Source: Dipylidium caninum
Lineage: Eukaryota; Platyhelminthes; Cestoda; Cyclophyllidea; Dipylidiidae
DNA length: 64,000 nt
NCBI GenBank assembly: GCA_017562135.1
Contig: QEYB01000956.1
Location: forward strand, 186,001 to 250,000
Reading direction: 5' to 3'
Position 1 is the first letter of the stretch. The number at the start of each line of letters is the position of its first letter. Below, piece by piece: positions 49,201-64,000 of this stretch. A model generated the notes under the pieces. It ran no database searches, had not been told where the DNA came from, and saw only the letters and a program-made list of their open reading frames with translations. A program made the position numbers and the translations under genes.

Positions 49201-50077
49201 ATAAGGTCCATTACAGGAATTTCGTCGAGTTTCTTAATCAGGGAACATGCTGAGGAGGATGCAAGTGCATTCCAAGCATTTTCGATTTTTCTGCCGCAAA
49301 AAAATGACAAAAAATGGCAGGAATATACATAAAACGTTTATACCTGGCGTTATTTTTCAAGAATAATCTTGGAGGTTTTTCGCTTTTCCAAAAGGGTAAC
49401 ACAATTACATTGGATGCTTCTTTCAACTACAGATAAGCCAATGGAAAACAAAACAACCCTAGTCTGAATCCCATTTGCGGCAAAAGTTTTGCCTTACGTC
49501 ATGCACTACCCTGGTTAACACGAAAAACTTCTCCGTTGTGTAGTGAATGCCTCCTCGCTTCTAGAATATTCTTAGCAGAATTCTGAATCATCAATGACGG
49601 AAGCATTATCACTCACTCATCAACTCGTTTCCTTACTGTCTATGCCTGTTAAGCAAAATAAATACGATAAACTGAGGGAGTGTCGTTAAGATCCGTTATC
49701 AAAAGCACCGGGATCATTTGCTGGTTATTACGGCTGCCGCGCTATGTATCTCACTATACCTCACATTTTACTTGAAAAGTAACTTTTAACCAAACTTTCA
49801 CGATAATTTACCACTAGATCGTTGATCCTGCCCAGAAAGTAGCCGACAAAAAACATCCGTCTGAAGAATGCCAAATAAGGGTAATATTTATACCGAAGAA
49901 AAGGTTTACCACGAGATCTCAGTACCCACCAAATGTGGAAAATACATGAGACTAAAGAAAAATTATATTTGCTTTAAAAAAGTGAGATTATGATAGCCAG
50001 CACAAGAAAAGGGGCTAATAGGCATCGGAAAGTCTAATTGTATCTACGACGATCGGACCTGACGACAATAACCGGTA
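46293..50077. other. Intergenic region between convergent MEK and enolase genes
   Basis: The two genes converge, so both 3' UTRs should lie here. No further coding region is recognised. Frames at 46386-46760 (plus) and 48314-48547 (minus) show no family motif. Confidence 0.4.
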
Positions 50078-51516
<1,439 letters not shown>

Positions 51517-52771
51517 TGCTGAAACCTTGAAGGCGGGGGCCGACAACAAAATATGAGTTAAACCAAGTTAGTAAGCAGAAAACAGACAAATTATAAAAGC
51601 TTCCACACCTAAAAGGCAATCAACTCAAGAAATACAATCAACGAATTAAGAGGCCGGGAAACAACGCACCGAAGGAGAGGACAAGATTTGACTAAGGTGC
51701 TGCGGGATTGTTTTAATAACCTTGATGATCTAAACAAGTATTGGTTATATAATCGGATATTATCTAAAATATTTAAAGATGTTTATAGAGGTAAATCTCT
51801 TTGAATGATTCGGACTTGTGTGGATTATAGCACCACATGCAAAGAACAGCTGATAAAGTAAAAGAAGTGCTACGAGGAATAGCAGGGCATATTTTGGAGA
51901 CAGCAATCATTTACAGGTTATCTAAAATCACAAGCAAATAATTTCAAGGAATCTCAGTTTATATTCAGTTAGAATTCATAATAAACTCCCTAGTTTGACG
52001 AAACTTAAGCCAGGATATCGACATACCTGCGCTGACTAAATGTTTATCAAATCTACAAGGTAACGAGATATAGAATGCAATTCTTCCCTTTTCATTCTTC
52101 CGGCAACAATGACACGCAGGGAAGCATAAAGCCCCACACCTCCAGACACGATTACTCATGGCATTTTACCAGCACGAGTAATTTATACCGTTCTCATATT
52201 ACATCAGGATGACAGCTATTAAAAGCAATGAAAGGGGCTAACGAAAGACAACTCATTCGCCTTATCATATATATTTATATTGGCAATTGTGCTTGAGGTA
52301 GACGTATTTTTACTCGCACATTATATATTAGGCATTACTAACTGTATGCCTCGTTACGCATTTCGCACCAAAGTACAAATGTCTAGTGGTCCATGAAAAC
52401 ATGCCTGTCCACGGTCTTTGTTTTCAGAGGCGGATCACCGCGGTTGGCAGTTTACTTAGACACATCCAGATAATCGGTACAAACTCCTCTAACGCTTAAC
52501 ACAAACATATACCAAGTTTAATGTTTCGAGGAGAAATATACATTAACATACAGTCTTGGGTATTTAACAAGACAGCCGCAATAATTGTAACTAGTTGAAA
52601 ACTTGTCACTCTGGCCAGTAGGCAAAAATTCGCCTATTAGTAAAGCTCCATGGGAATACAACGATTAATTTTTAATTCTCCGGATATAAAAAATTTAAAA
52701 GGCCCTTGAACACCAAGATGGTTGCGCTAGATCGATTCTCTGGAACAAAGTTGCTGTATAATACGCTATAG
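51517..52771. other. Divergent upstream region of enolase and the membrane-protein gene
   Basis: A splice acceptor for the minus strand (51519-51520) implies a 5' UTR intron of enolase. The transcription start should lie somewhere in 51.55-52.7 kb. No TATA or initiator can be assigned with confidence. No other gene is seen. Confidence 0.4.
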
Positions 52772-55700
52772 TTTTGCGACAAAGTTTTAACTTTTATCCT
52801 TATTGCTTTTGTTTATCTTTTTCACGTTGAAGGCCAGTGGTAATAATGTGATTGGCGCGTTGATGAAAGTAATTCGGTATTCATTCGATGGGAGGCTCGT
52901 CTTCGAAAAGATGAGTACGTTTAAAGATTACAGGAGCTAATGGCCTCCGTATTCACTTAATTATTAGTTATAACACCTTAAATTATGAAAATAAGGATCC
53001 GATTGCCAAAATGAAAACGTTCCTTTGTCTAAGTTAGTGGATTAACCTCGTGTTTGTGTCTCACCACTTCGTTGTGACTTCACTATATCTCCACCTAAAG
53101 GGACTAGATGAACGTGATATTTGCATTGTTAATTCTTAGATAAAGGTTCATTCTGATAGCGTTATCAGATAATTTTAATGTGATTTTTCGTAACATCGTT
53201 ACATGTTAAAGATTCATTAAATTATACAAAACCGACCTCTTTTGTGCGACCACATTGCGGTAGCCACTTATGGCTAAAATTCATAATGAATGAACTCTCA
53301 GTTTTGCGTTGCTTTTTGATTAGTCATTTCAGCATTAAGGTAGATAGCGATTCACAAACGTATATAGCTTGTAAATGGTCCCAATATAATAGAGTGCGAC
53401 CCGGTACCGGGTAGAAGTGCTACATTTTTTCAGTGTTGTATTTTGTCCACTTACTGCAAGCTTATATATATTTGCACCAAACCTGCTTAGAAACATTTAT
53501 GACTGTCTTAACTTTATGAAATATTCATGATTGAGCAGGAAGGAGAACCATCCTAGATAATAAAGTTAATTACTTTTAGCTCTTGCTTTTACTTCTTCTA
53601 CCCTTCTTTTAGGGCCCTTCGCGACGAAATTGGTTGCGACAGTATTGGCACTGTAACATGCGGCGCATCCAGTAATCTTATGTGTTTTGAAGGTGTTTGC
53701 GCACTATTCATAGCCGAGACAGAAAAAAAGTGCGTGGAAAAATGCAAGTGAGCCCGTCTTTTTCTAACCAATCGTATTCTTGCGTTACAGCCTCTTAACC
53801 GTTAGTAGTTGTTTCTAGTTTAAAACAATTGTGAATAATGTGCTTTCTTTACCTGAAACAATCCCTTTTTGCAGGTGTTACCCGGGATATTTTGGGAACT
53901 ATTGTCAATTCCGAGATAGTAGGTCGATTAACAATTTTTTTGAATTTACAATCCATATCTTTATGAATTGATATACTTTTCGGTTTTACGAAAGAGAAAA
54001 CAATCAGCTGTTTAATTACGACTGTGTATTCCTCTTAGGCTCGCTCTTGGCCACAGCCGGATTGGTGGGTGGTATAATAGGAATATTCTTGCTCATCTTA
54101 ATCGGGTCGGTTATCTGGTGTTGCTGGTAAGTTGCACCATTTCCTTTAACTGCCTACTGCCATGTTACACTAAAGCTTATTTGTTGTGTCGCTGCCGCGA
54201 AGGTACTGAGAAATGTAAATAATTAGTCGTCCCTTTCATGTTTAATTAGATTGACCTTATTCTAGGTGTTGCTTGCCTCATTTGTCCACTACAAAAGTGT
54301 CCACCTTGGCAAAATGGCACTTAAGATGTTTTATTAGCAAGTTGTGAAGACAACTCTACTTAAAGGTGTGTTTTCGATTCTTCTTGGGAAAAAGACTATT
54401 TATATGTGGAAATTTTGGTAGCACTGTCACCTTCCATGAGATACATCATTTATAGAAACAGTAATTCTCTTTCCTATTGACTGCATGCACGACGGGTTTT
54501 GATCAAATGCTTTAAGATTGAAGAGCAAAATAAGTTTTAAAGTATTACATAGTAAGGCTGAAAGAATAGTAATTTTGATCATGACTTATTCTAAATAAGT
54601 AATCTCAAAATAACTAGACGAAAGGAAAGCAGTAAAGTGAACCTTGGTTACAAATTACTGAAACGGGCGTTTCAGGAATTACAAGTAGCGCCATTAATAT
54701 GCAGGAAAGGGTGTTACAGCGGTTTAAATGAAGACGTATTCATTTTTATATATTGACTTAAAACTGTTTTTTAGGTAGTTTAATACAATGTCCTTGGGTT
54801 TGCCCATTCATAATATCAAATGGATGTGTAAACGGTATTGGACGATTCATTTTTCCTTCACACAAACTAGTTAATGAATATTCAATTCCTATAGAGACCG
54901 TTGCATTGCTCACATACTCGTTATACTAGGCCTATCGCCATTTTATAATTGTAACAATCGTCACGCCCCCGCTTTCCGGCAATCTAGTGAGTTTGATCCA
55001 CTTCCGGACTGGGGTGCATTCAAAGTCCTTACTTCTTAGAAAAGATTGTTCGAATTCAAACAACATTTCTGTTTTGTTCTAACTCTATACCAATTATGGT
55101 AAGCAATCGTTCAGCGGTAATTTAACCCACTTGCTCGAATAAATGATGACTGTAAAATCGTCCAGAGAAGAAAATGCCCTATTTCATTCACTAGTAGCCA
55201 GTGAGTTTAACTCAGCTAATTTGGCAATTTCCGCATATTGCGGTGCTCATATAGGAGTGCTCCACTGCTTTCATATGTTCCACATATATCATCAGATAGA
55301 TTTCAAGCCAAATTTGTTATTACAACGAGGATTGGGTTCCACGGCGCTACCTCGTTGAACGCTATTTGGGGTCATCTTTGACGGAGTAGTGTTTTTACCC
55401 TTTAGTTAGGTCTTTCATCGACGTCATGTTATGGGAATGGCATCTATGCACCAGTGAAATTGGTCCTAAGCATTTTGCGATAGTGCATGCACCCCGGCCT
55501 GGTTATTGTTTTCCCACGTTACTTGTGACACTAGCACGATGGGAAAGACTACTTTCAAATGTAGCATATAAAAAGAAACTGATGAATATACATATATGTG
55601 CTTTAGGAAGTTTAACATAGATTTTCAATGAATCAAAGTCATTTTTTTATTAGTCTATCATTGGAACGAGATCAGTAACAAAATAGTTATCAAGGTAAGG

Positions 55701-57130
55701 GTCAAAAGGATGGAACTGCATTGTTAAGCTAACCAATCAAATTCTGCCGAGCCACTGTCCTCCAAATACCACTTTCTTCTTTCAGTTATTCGTGTCGAAA
55801 AAGGTAAGTTGACTTTGGTTGAATGATTTGCACGCAATTCCTCTGTCTGACCTGCCTAACGTCGCGGTGCAAATTACTTCCTCTCCTATCAAAGAGCGAT
55901 TAAGAAGAAAACTTCCTCCATACTATCACTGTATGCCTGCACCCCATGCTAAAGATGCTACGCATTAATAATGTCAGTCTTAGAAAACTTTGACGGTATT
56001 TTAGTATAGCGCTTAAGCACGACGTTCTGCTTTTTGAAGCCATGAAGCCATGTCCTGTACTCGGAGGTGCCTTAAATTGGACAAAATTAGGATATGTTAA
56101 GACCGTTTTGTAAACCGAAATGCTAAATCCTGAATAATTTATTGGACTTTCACCGGAATGCCTTCATTCTTATTCTGAGTTTATGCTTTGCCGTATAAAT
56201 CAACCGTTTCTTTGATTTTTGATGTTAAGCGATCATGAAGGTTTTTCACAGATTTCTATTATCTGCTAAAGGAGGAAGTTGAATTTGGAAATGGAAAGAG
56301 ATCAACACGATCTTAATGACGGTGAAAACAGTCTACAATTGAATAATTCTCTAAATCAAATGGAGGTGAGTAAGATGAATTTAAAATCAAAGAGATTATA
56401 GCAAATTTTTTTAAAACGAAGAAATTGTCCCACTTAGGTTTTTAAATAAAAACAAGGATATAAAAATTGCGACACCTTTTATGCTCTCTTAGGTTGCCTA
56501 TAGAGATAAGGTGATACCAGTTACACGCATCCTTCAGTTAAAGAAAATGTGATTTGACTTAAAATTAGTACAAACAAACGTTTAATTTTATTTTAATCAG
56601 TCTTCCTATCCGTTGTATGTGTTCCAGCATTATGTAAAGAATTCCGAGGCCATCCCGTCCGAATCTTGTTAAAATAAATTAAACAAAAGAACAAGTGGCA
56701 GTCCGTGAGACTTCCCATGGCACCGATACATAGCCGTGGCAATTACCTGATTACGTGGGTGTATGTAATGCGTGCGAGGCGTAACCTAAAATTAAGCCAT
56801 ATTTTCCACCCATTTTTTCAATTCACTTAAACAAATATGTTAATACAACTCATCGTACACAAAAGTCATCCGTTTTAGGGTCTAACAAATCGTCCACGGA
56901 GTGGTTACTACGAGCACGAAATATACGGTGATATGACACACAACGGTAGTAATCAAAATGTTGACAACAAAGATTCACGGAATATCGACCGAACGGCAGA
57001 TGCGGATAATTCCCAGACTACAGTGGAAACGACACATCTTCTAGTTTACAACGGGATAGAATCTCGGCTCGTAAGGACCTCGCTAGAGCCTTCCACAACG
57101 CATCGAAGCGCAGACTCTTCGCCAACATAA
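52772..57130 (+). CDS. Unrecognised type I membrane protein with Cys-rich/EGF-like ectodomain
   Basis: I do not know this gene. My exon chain is 52772-52839, 53613-53747, 53875-53918, 54039-54126, 55786-55803, 56272-56365, 56879-57130, all phase-consistent, about 232 residues plus an initiator not fixed. Exon 1 encodes a signal-peptide-like FCDKVLTFILIAFVYLFHVEG. Exons 2-3 give eight Cys, ending in the EGF-type CKCYPGYFGNYC. Exon 4 gives a transmembrane segment (LVGGIIGIFLLILIGSVIW) running into CCC. The 18-nt exon 5 adds YSCRKR, a Cys-rich basic juxtamembrane stretch. The cytoplasmic tail is acidic and Asn-rich with SGYYEHEIYGDM. The initiator is probably in a tiny upstream exon (an ATG at about 52718 followed by a weak GT donor would fit). 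The role could be a surface receptor or adhesion protein; this is inference only. Acceptor alternatives exist at 56272/56275. Confidence 0.7.
55786..55803 (+). other. 18-nt microexon of the EGF-like membrane protein
   Basis: ttattcgtgtcgaaaaag lies between acceptor ttctttcag and donor gtaagt. It carries phase 2 to phase 2 and joins TGC TG of exon 4 to AGG of exon 6, reading CYSCRKRRK. Skipping it keeps the frame, so it could be alternatively included. Confidence 0.6.
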
Positions 57131-60100
57131 CAGACGGAACTACCCCAGTTCCCTTTGTACACAGAAATCAATCAGTACTACGGCAATCGCCCTCGTCACA
57201 AGGTTATTCAATTTCTTGCAGTCCCTTATCGTTAGCTCCGATGCTGCATTTGCGCCATTTTTAATGACTCGAGCCTCTGAGGTTTGGATTTAATTCGAGT
57301 GCGTTTGATTTCTGCTTTTAGTACAGACAAATTACTTATGGTAGGGTGATAATCCCCAGAGGTTCCCCACGTTCATATTGCGCACGTGGAGCAATTGCTA
57401 TGTTGGTTTCTTGCAGTAACTATTGTATTAGCATGAGTATCCAAACAGCGATTTCTTCTACCGCTTAGAACTCTTGCTTCAAGAAAGATGTGCAAAGAGG
57501 GGCGGAATTTCACTAGTTTGTTCAAAATAGCTACATTGCGTCAAAATCAATCTAGTGAACTTAATGAATCAGATACATTATAATAAGATTGCAACTACGA
57601 AATTAATTATCCGACTTAACGTATGAAATTTAACATAGAATATGTTACATCAGCGCCTGTTCTTTTGCCATTCCTTAAAAAACCAGGGTGTTTTTGAGAT
57701 ATCTGTTGATGCGATGAAAAAATGCAAGAGGACTCATTACGTCACAAGGGTTTTTAAATAAAAATCAGCTGTAAAAATGCCAACTTCAGCCTACTATTTA
57801 TAATCACGAAGGTGATACTTTTCAAAAAGTTTGGAAGAAGTTACATCATTATCTGCGTTAGATCACGGCAAGGTGACGATAAAAAAAGTAAAAATGGTTG
57901 AAGATTATGATAATTGGTGAATAAAGGGCACATGTGGTCCATATGAGGATGAGAGTTTAAGCATCTTCATGTAAATGCCGAGGTGACTCCGTTGACCTTC
58001 TGGCAGAATACTGCCATACCGCGCATCAAACTTGTAGGACACACAAATTTGTTTTATTATCGCAGTGATTGGCGACAGACGTTGTTCACTTCCCTAGAGG
58101 TGATTTCCATTCCATAAATGAAGGGTTGTTAAGGGGTGATAATAGTTACCGTAGACTTAGTAAGACGGGGAAACTTTCGGATTATCAAATTGCATTGTCT
58201 TGAAGAGTGATAAGTAAAGGAGTTCATTTTTATCTAATAAAAAATTACCAGACAAACGGCACATCAGAAACAATACCATCAGCACTATGATTCACATAAT
58301 AGGGGTAATAAATTTATTAAAACCTGTAATCATATTGTTTGGAGAGCCGCCTTCTTCCATGTTTCTTTAATTTCACGGTTGGGCGGGAGTAAGTATACAA
58401 GTCACCTAAACCCAGGCATATAAAAAAGTAAAAGTCCCTGATATTTTGTCTTAGTTCTATCAATACCACTTCACTTACTCTCTTCGGCTAGAACTTTCTT
58501 TCGAAGTCATAGCGTGTGGATGTTAATAATTGTAACAGACCCGAATTTTTCGCCAAGTTAACAGCAGAGATGAAATAGAAAAGCAGTGAAAACAAAGAGT
58601 AATTAGATGGCCAGATGAGCAACTATTGACATTGTCACTTTGTGCCCTATTAGAAGGAATGCTGCAAAAAATGTTAAGGCCACAGGTTTACAGTTGCGAA
58701 ATATATATATATATATATATATCGCTGTATGAGATCAGTTTGAGATAAGATTTTATTCCATGTAAGAGACTATAGCATTTGCGCGAATTTAATATAGAAT
58801 TTATAGACCATGGGAGAAAATTGAGAAGATTCCAAAATAGAGTGCTCCTAAAGGCTGTAACGTAAGTTACCCTATCAGGCCAAGAGAATAATATTATCAT
58901 CCCCTGAAACCCCTTGGTCTTGGTCTCGACTTGGCAACCCTATTATATTTATTCTCCCTCGGAGAGAATGTGACGGAGATCTGCGTGACCAAAAAGATTC
59001 AAGGCGCACACCTATGTGTGTGCATGTTTGTTTGAGAGTGCAAGCCATGCCACCGTTATTTTGCCCACCGAATTTCACTATGTCACCTTTTCTCATTATT
59101 CATCACCAATCTACTAAATGCTAATTACCTCGTGCTATTAAAATGATGCACATGAAGCCAGTGAAAACTTAAATTATTCCCAAGTCTAGGCATTGATTTC
59201 CTATCTATCCTATCTCTTGACATTTCTAGGAACTGAAAAGAAAAATGTTTCACATCGTTTTAAAAGGAAAACGACATAATTGGCAAAATTAAATGATCCT
59301 TATTGATGAGTTCAAATCGTTGTGATATGTAGTCATACCACTTAAGGCCTTATTTAAAGGCAATGAAGGAATAACCACGCGTATATAAGGGAATCATCCT
59401 TTACTACTAACTTCAGATCGCGGTCGTACTAACACTATTTCTGACGAATGGCCTAACTATCCCATTCAAAGGCAAATTGGTTTCATTTAAAATACCACAT
59501 GAAACAGTAAAAAATTAAACGACCTTAAAATTGTCATGAGGGTGGAATAATATTTCTATGACAGCAATGAAACTTCGTCATGCGTTCGTCATACGTAGTG
59601 GCGGCAATATCACACTGTTCAATTGGACCCAATTTTGAATAGCAGGTCAAGATTTACACCCACGTTAATGAGTCAACAAACACCCACATCCATCCCGGTC
59701 CACCTAATTACAGAGGCGTCATGTTATTTACAACTTGTAATAGCACTGACTACTAGAGGATTTAAGATTTATTTCGACCTTCACAGCAGTTTTAATTAAG
59801 GATGTTATGAGAGAGATTCATTGAAACCATAAAAATCGACATGAAAAAAATTGGGAAGATAATGTTGGGTTCTGATTGCCGAACGTACTATACAGGTTTT
59901 TAAGATTGTGAAGAAAAACAAATTCTTGTTGTTGGAAAACTTATTTGGGGTAATTTTTTTTGGAAATGTTACTCTGGACTATGAATCTGTACGTCAAACA
60001 CCTCTGCCATTAACATGTGCCTACGAAGGACATTAAAGAAGGACGCTTCATAGTTTGAAATAGATTGGACCCGTGTACATTCGGAAGAGGATCTTTTTTA

Positions 60101-63100
60101 AACAGCTGACGCTTGTCATTGTCAACAGTTTTAATGCACCGTGACAATGGGAATTGCTTTAGCGTGCGCCAGCTTCATATTTTCTATTATCGCCTGCTGC
60201 AGGTAAACAACGCCACATTCTTGTAATGTCCACCTCCTGGACTCAAATTTTCGAGATTCTAATCAAATAAATTACCGGTGGTCAAATACTCTTTACTGCC
60301 TCTACCGTCAGGAGTCACCGTGGGGAGTGGTAAGCGTAATTCTCCAATACAAGCATTTATGGGACAGGAGAGCGGTAATAATACATCCTTACATATCCCA
60401 CTTCGCAACACTTACAAACATTGAATAAGCCAGTTCAGATTACAAGTTATCGCTTACGTTAACAGGATGTTACTTAAAAGACAAGTTCTGACGAGCTAGA
60501 AATGGAGGAACTTTCCCCATTGATAATTTGCTGTTTGTGCTATTGTAATTCCTCGATCTTCCCCGCCTCTGACCAAAAAACCTTTCAATATTGCATTCCA
60601 CAGTAGGATTCTCGTCACAATAACATATTTTAAAGTAATTTTCAACATAAACACGTATAGAATCAGCCAGTTATGTTTGAATAAGAATCTTATTTCACTC
60701 TGATATGGCACAATTATTGAGGACTAACAATTATGCTTCTTTACCAAACTTCTGACAAACTAGTAAAACCATTTTAGTGATTTTAATAAAGTTTCATTTA
60801 AAATGATAATTAAAATTCTATGAATTGATTATAGTGGTTGGTGAGCCATAACTAGCCGTGCCGAAGATTCAAGGGTATGAAGCAGATTATGATTAATGAA
60901 AATTATAACCAAAGTCCGGGTAAATCGGTTTTGTTTCCAAAATTTAGCACAAACAGTTTTTAATAAACAAGTATAAACCATGAAATCAGTAAGCCAGTCT
61001 ATTTACCTATTTTCAAGTACCGGCAGAAGTGAGACACAATGCATCGTTTCATTAAAAAGTTTCAAAATTTTCTCAATTTGGAGAGTTGAATGGGATTTCT
61101 TTGACCGTTACTTACAGCTTTCTAGGCATGATCCGGTTTCGGAGAGAATTAACAGAATAGACGGTATTAAACTGGAGGTTACTATAGAACCTGGGAATTA
61201 TCATTCTGAGGACAATGGTAATAATGCTGAAACCAGGTATGAAGCTCCAGAAAGTGACAAGCTTGCATGAAATTATCAAAATACTGATGCATAACATCCA
61301 CTTTATGAGAGATCACTGTCATCTGACATCAAGACTTCCGGAGAACCAAGAACAGTGTTAGACGACAGGAAGAGTTTTGCATTCGCGTTACTAATCTAAT
61401 CATGGGATAGTTCAGTAAGGCATTTACTCTGGAAGAGATCTGTCTTCCAAGTCTGATTCTCATAGCCACATGAGTAATTTTTTTACCATTAGCAGAATAA
61501 ACTGAATTAGGGGATGTCATTAGGACTTATTAGAATGATAAAGTTGAGTAACCATAGCACATTGCTACCTCTAATTGGAGGAATGATATTTCAAGATCGC
61601 TAATTCAGTTCAGCACTTTGTACCTATTAAATAGTCGATAGAAAGTAGCTGATTTTTACTTTCAAGAGATTTGTCTAAGTATAAAAGATTTATCACGACG
61701 AAAGATTTTCTTTTTCTTTTAGGGGAGAAAACAAGAATATGAACAGGTAGAAAGAGCACAACAAAAAGACAAAGGTTTATTTGCCCTAGGGTTAGAAATT
61801 TTATGATATTTACTACAATTAGCGGCTTTGCCACAAAGCAGTACGAATTTATAAACTGGTGAGAAACGAAAACTCAAGGTTGATCGATGGCAAATTCAAA
61901 TTACTTCAAATGGACATCTAAAAGCCAACGGCAGATGTTCTCCAAAGACCATTCTTTTTCAGATTTAACAGTATAGAAGGGCATTCATAAGGTATAAAAA
62001 GGACGATGACAAGCGGCAACTTTTCAGTTATCTATACTTCATCCCAGTTACCTCTTTTAGTAGCAAAATGGGATTACGTAATCTAGACAGGTGGCGCTCC
62101 TAAGCGCCGTAGACTTACGTAATGCAATATCTGCCTTCAATAGAAAGGTATCACAAGAACTGTTGGCAATGGGTCTTGTAAAAGATCTGCGAATTACCGA
62201 CTTGCCGTCAATCTTTTAACGTGTAAGTCAAATTTATTGAATACTTATTTCGTTTGCGCTTATAAATTGGCCTTTCGCGGCTCTTTACCGCCATGGTCAA
62301 GTCTCATGCTTAACCACTTTCTGAATGCTTTGACAACATGCATCTGTCGACATGGTAGCCGCCATGAAACAAGAACACCCCTTCTCGAATTCGTTAAAAA
62401 AATATTTTCGAAAAACCACCTGAACTCGACCGACGAAACGTGGTCACACTGGTGCTAATTATTGAGAGTGATTAAGTCTTTAACAAAATAGTTTCGAGAA
62501 AAGAGATTACAAATTTAGCTGGCACGAGGCGCTCAAATATGCAAATTGCCAAAACCAGGAGGTTTTAACAGGTCAAAAATAAAGAGTATGCACAATAATA
62601 TGGCTATTTGTTACTTTTTCACGGGAAAATTTTTTTCAGTCATTTGTTGGGTGAATCAAGCTCAACAAATCGGGTTTGTGAAGAAATGAAACAAAAAATA
62701 TTTCCGTTTCTACCAGAAGGAGTTTGAATTCAAAGGCGCCCGTGACGTCGGCAAGGCAGAAATGTGCAGCATCATCTAAATGAAGGAGACAAAAAAGGAG
62801 AGGACAAAGTGACTAGTAATTAGTCTTGTTGAGTCATGACAAGAATCTTAATAAATGGCTGCCATAAAATGTTAAAATATTAATTAAAAGAACCGAAGAA
62901 TTACAGTATATATACAAGTTGCGATAAACTGTTAATCATCTAGCAGGTTTAATGAAAAGCTTGCCCTAAACGCATTTTTTACAACGTTTTCTCAAAAAGT
63001 TTTAGGGCTATGTGAGTAGAATCTATGGTCACAAAGAAATTATAATTCGATACAATCACTTATTAGAGATGTATTAATTTAAAGAAAATTGGTAGAAAAG

Positions 63101-64000
63101 TAGGATGATCCGAGTCGGGCCAAATTCTGTAAAATAACGCTACATAATTGCCAGTAGTGAAGTATTGCCTCACTGTAAAGGAGTAAAGGTAATTCTCAAG
63201 AATAGGTTAATACATATGTATGAAAACAAGCGTTTGGCTTCAAAAGCCTGATGAAATGAAAAAAAAAGAAAATGGGAAGGGAAAGAAAATTATGCTACGA
63301 TTTTTTATATTTTTTTGCACTAAATAATAAGGATTTTAAACCCTTCCACTCGCGAAGTACGAGTGATACTCATAAAGTGCGAGTTTTACTAATGCAGTCC
63401 AGAATGTGGAATTCCCAAATCGTAGAGACATTTAGTGACTTGCGATGGCTTTTAGCATAAGGTAAAATGAACCCACCTTCCTTGGTGAAAAGACAAGCTT
63501 GGTGGAGGCCATGAGAGACCAAATTTGCAGAAATTACTGATTGGCCTCTCCATAGGTGTTGAGGAAGAGCGCAGCTTACTAATAGGCGGCACTTTACGGT
63601 CCGATTCGGCGATGACGTCTGTCGGTGAATGTGTTCGAGTGTATCAGCAAAGAGACATGTCAAGGAATACAGTCTAGCCAGGAAGTCTTCATACTGCATA
63701 GAGATAAGATAATAATAAGCTCTAATTTTCAACTACGGCACGTTGATAAGGTATATTCCAATGGTTTTATAAATAGGCAAGTTAAGACTATCCAAAACAC
63801 TTAAAAACTACACAATTATCACCGGCATTGTTTATATGAGGGGTGGAATCGTGAAGCGCTGCACAATCGTAAGATATGGCGCATTAAACCAAATCCGTTG
63901 ATGAAGTATAATAATTATATAAAAGGCTTTTAATTGAATGATTGCCATTGTGGTTTTGTATGATCAAGGCAAAACGATTCCTGAAATAGAGAACGGAGTT
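57131..64000. other. 6.9-kb stretch without a recognised gene
   Basis: It should begin with the 3' UTR of the membrane-protein gene. No open frame shows a recognisable motif; the longest are 60980-61270 (plus) and 63370-63732 (minus). A dinucleotide AT microsatellite lies at 58701-58722. No transposase, terminal repeat or RNA gene was recognised. Confidence 0.4.
58701..58722 (+). repeat. (AT)11 microsatellite
   Basis: Eleven AT units in an unbroken run; a simple sequence repeat. Confidence 0.9.

Noticed and set aside
51517..51549. Longer enolase N-terminus ([11 protein letters not shown] before MSIQK)
   Set aside because: An intron acceptor lies two bases before ATG 51516, and [18 protein letters not shown] is the normal enolase start.
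60980..61270. 96-codon plus-strand frame with a Met start
   Set aside because: No family motif, no flanking exons in phase and a length expected by chance in AT-rich DNA.

Overview
This is a eukaryotic nuclear genome window carrying spliced, metazoan-type genes. The gene set (intersectin, MAT1, Trm5, a Golgi nucleotide-sugar transporter, TAF6, MEK1/2, enolase) is animal. Very short introns (29-45 bp) are mixed with introns of 0.5-1.2 kb, genes on one strand are tightly packed head to tail, and some genes are separated by long AT-rich deserts. Together these suggest a flatworm, most likely a tapeworm. That placement is inference from architecture, not from a sequence search.

Layout. (1) 0.1-4.7 kb: two intact intronless paralogues on the minus strand (474-1418, 3671-4663). 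Each has an F-box-like N-terminus followed by what looks like a degenerate small-GTPase domain. A plus-strand ORF of unknown function (2779-3165) lies between them. (2) 7.27-23.1 kb: a dense plus-strand cluster. It holds a full long-form intersectin (23 exons reconstructed, about 1618 codons), an orphan terminal exon of ATP6AP2 (V-ATPase accessory/(pro)renin receptor), MNAT1/MAT1 (5 exons, introns of 29-34 bp) and TRMT5, which has one apparent missing base in its SAM-binding motif. (3) 23.1-32.5 kb: a desert with no recognisable gene. (4) 32.5-35.2 kb: an SLC35A3-like UDP-GlcNAc transporter. (5) 36.9-39.9 kb: TAF6. (6) 43.6-46.3 kb: a MEK1/2-type MAP kinase kinase with a long N-terminal extension. 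(7) 50.1-51.5 kb: enolase on the minus strand, three coding exons, 433 residues. (8) 52.8-57.1 kb: an unrecognised small type I membrane protein with a Cys-rich/EGF-like ectodomain, reconstructed here from seven exons including an 18-nt microexon. (9) 57.1-64 kb: no gene recognised.

Most genes are conserved housekeeping or signalling genes: endocytosis, CDK-activating kinase/TFIIH, tRNA m1G37 methylation, Golgi transport, TFIID, ERK signalling and glycolysis. The least explained items are the F-box-like/pseudo-GTPase paralogues, the EGF-like membrane protein and the orphan ATP6AP2 exon. Exon boundaries were derived by hand from GT/AG sites, reading-phase continuity and remembered family architecture, without alignment software.
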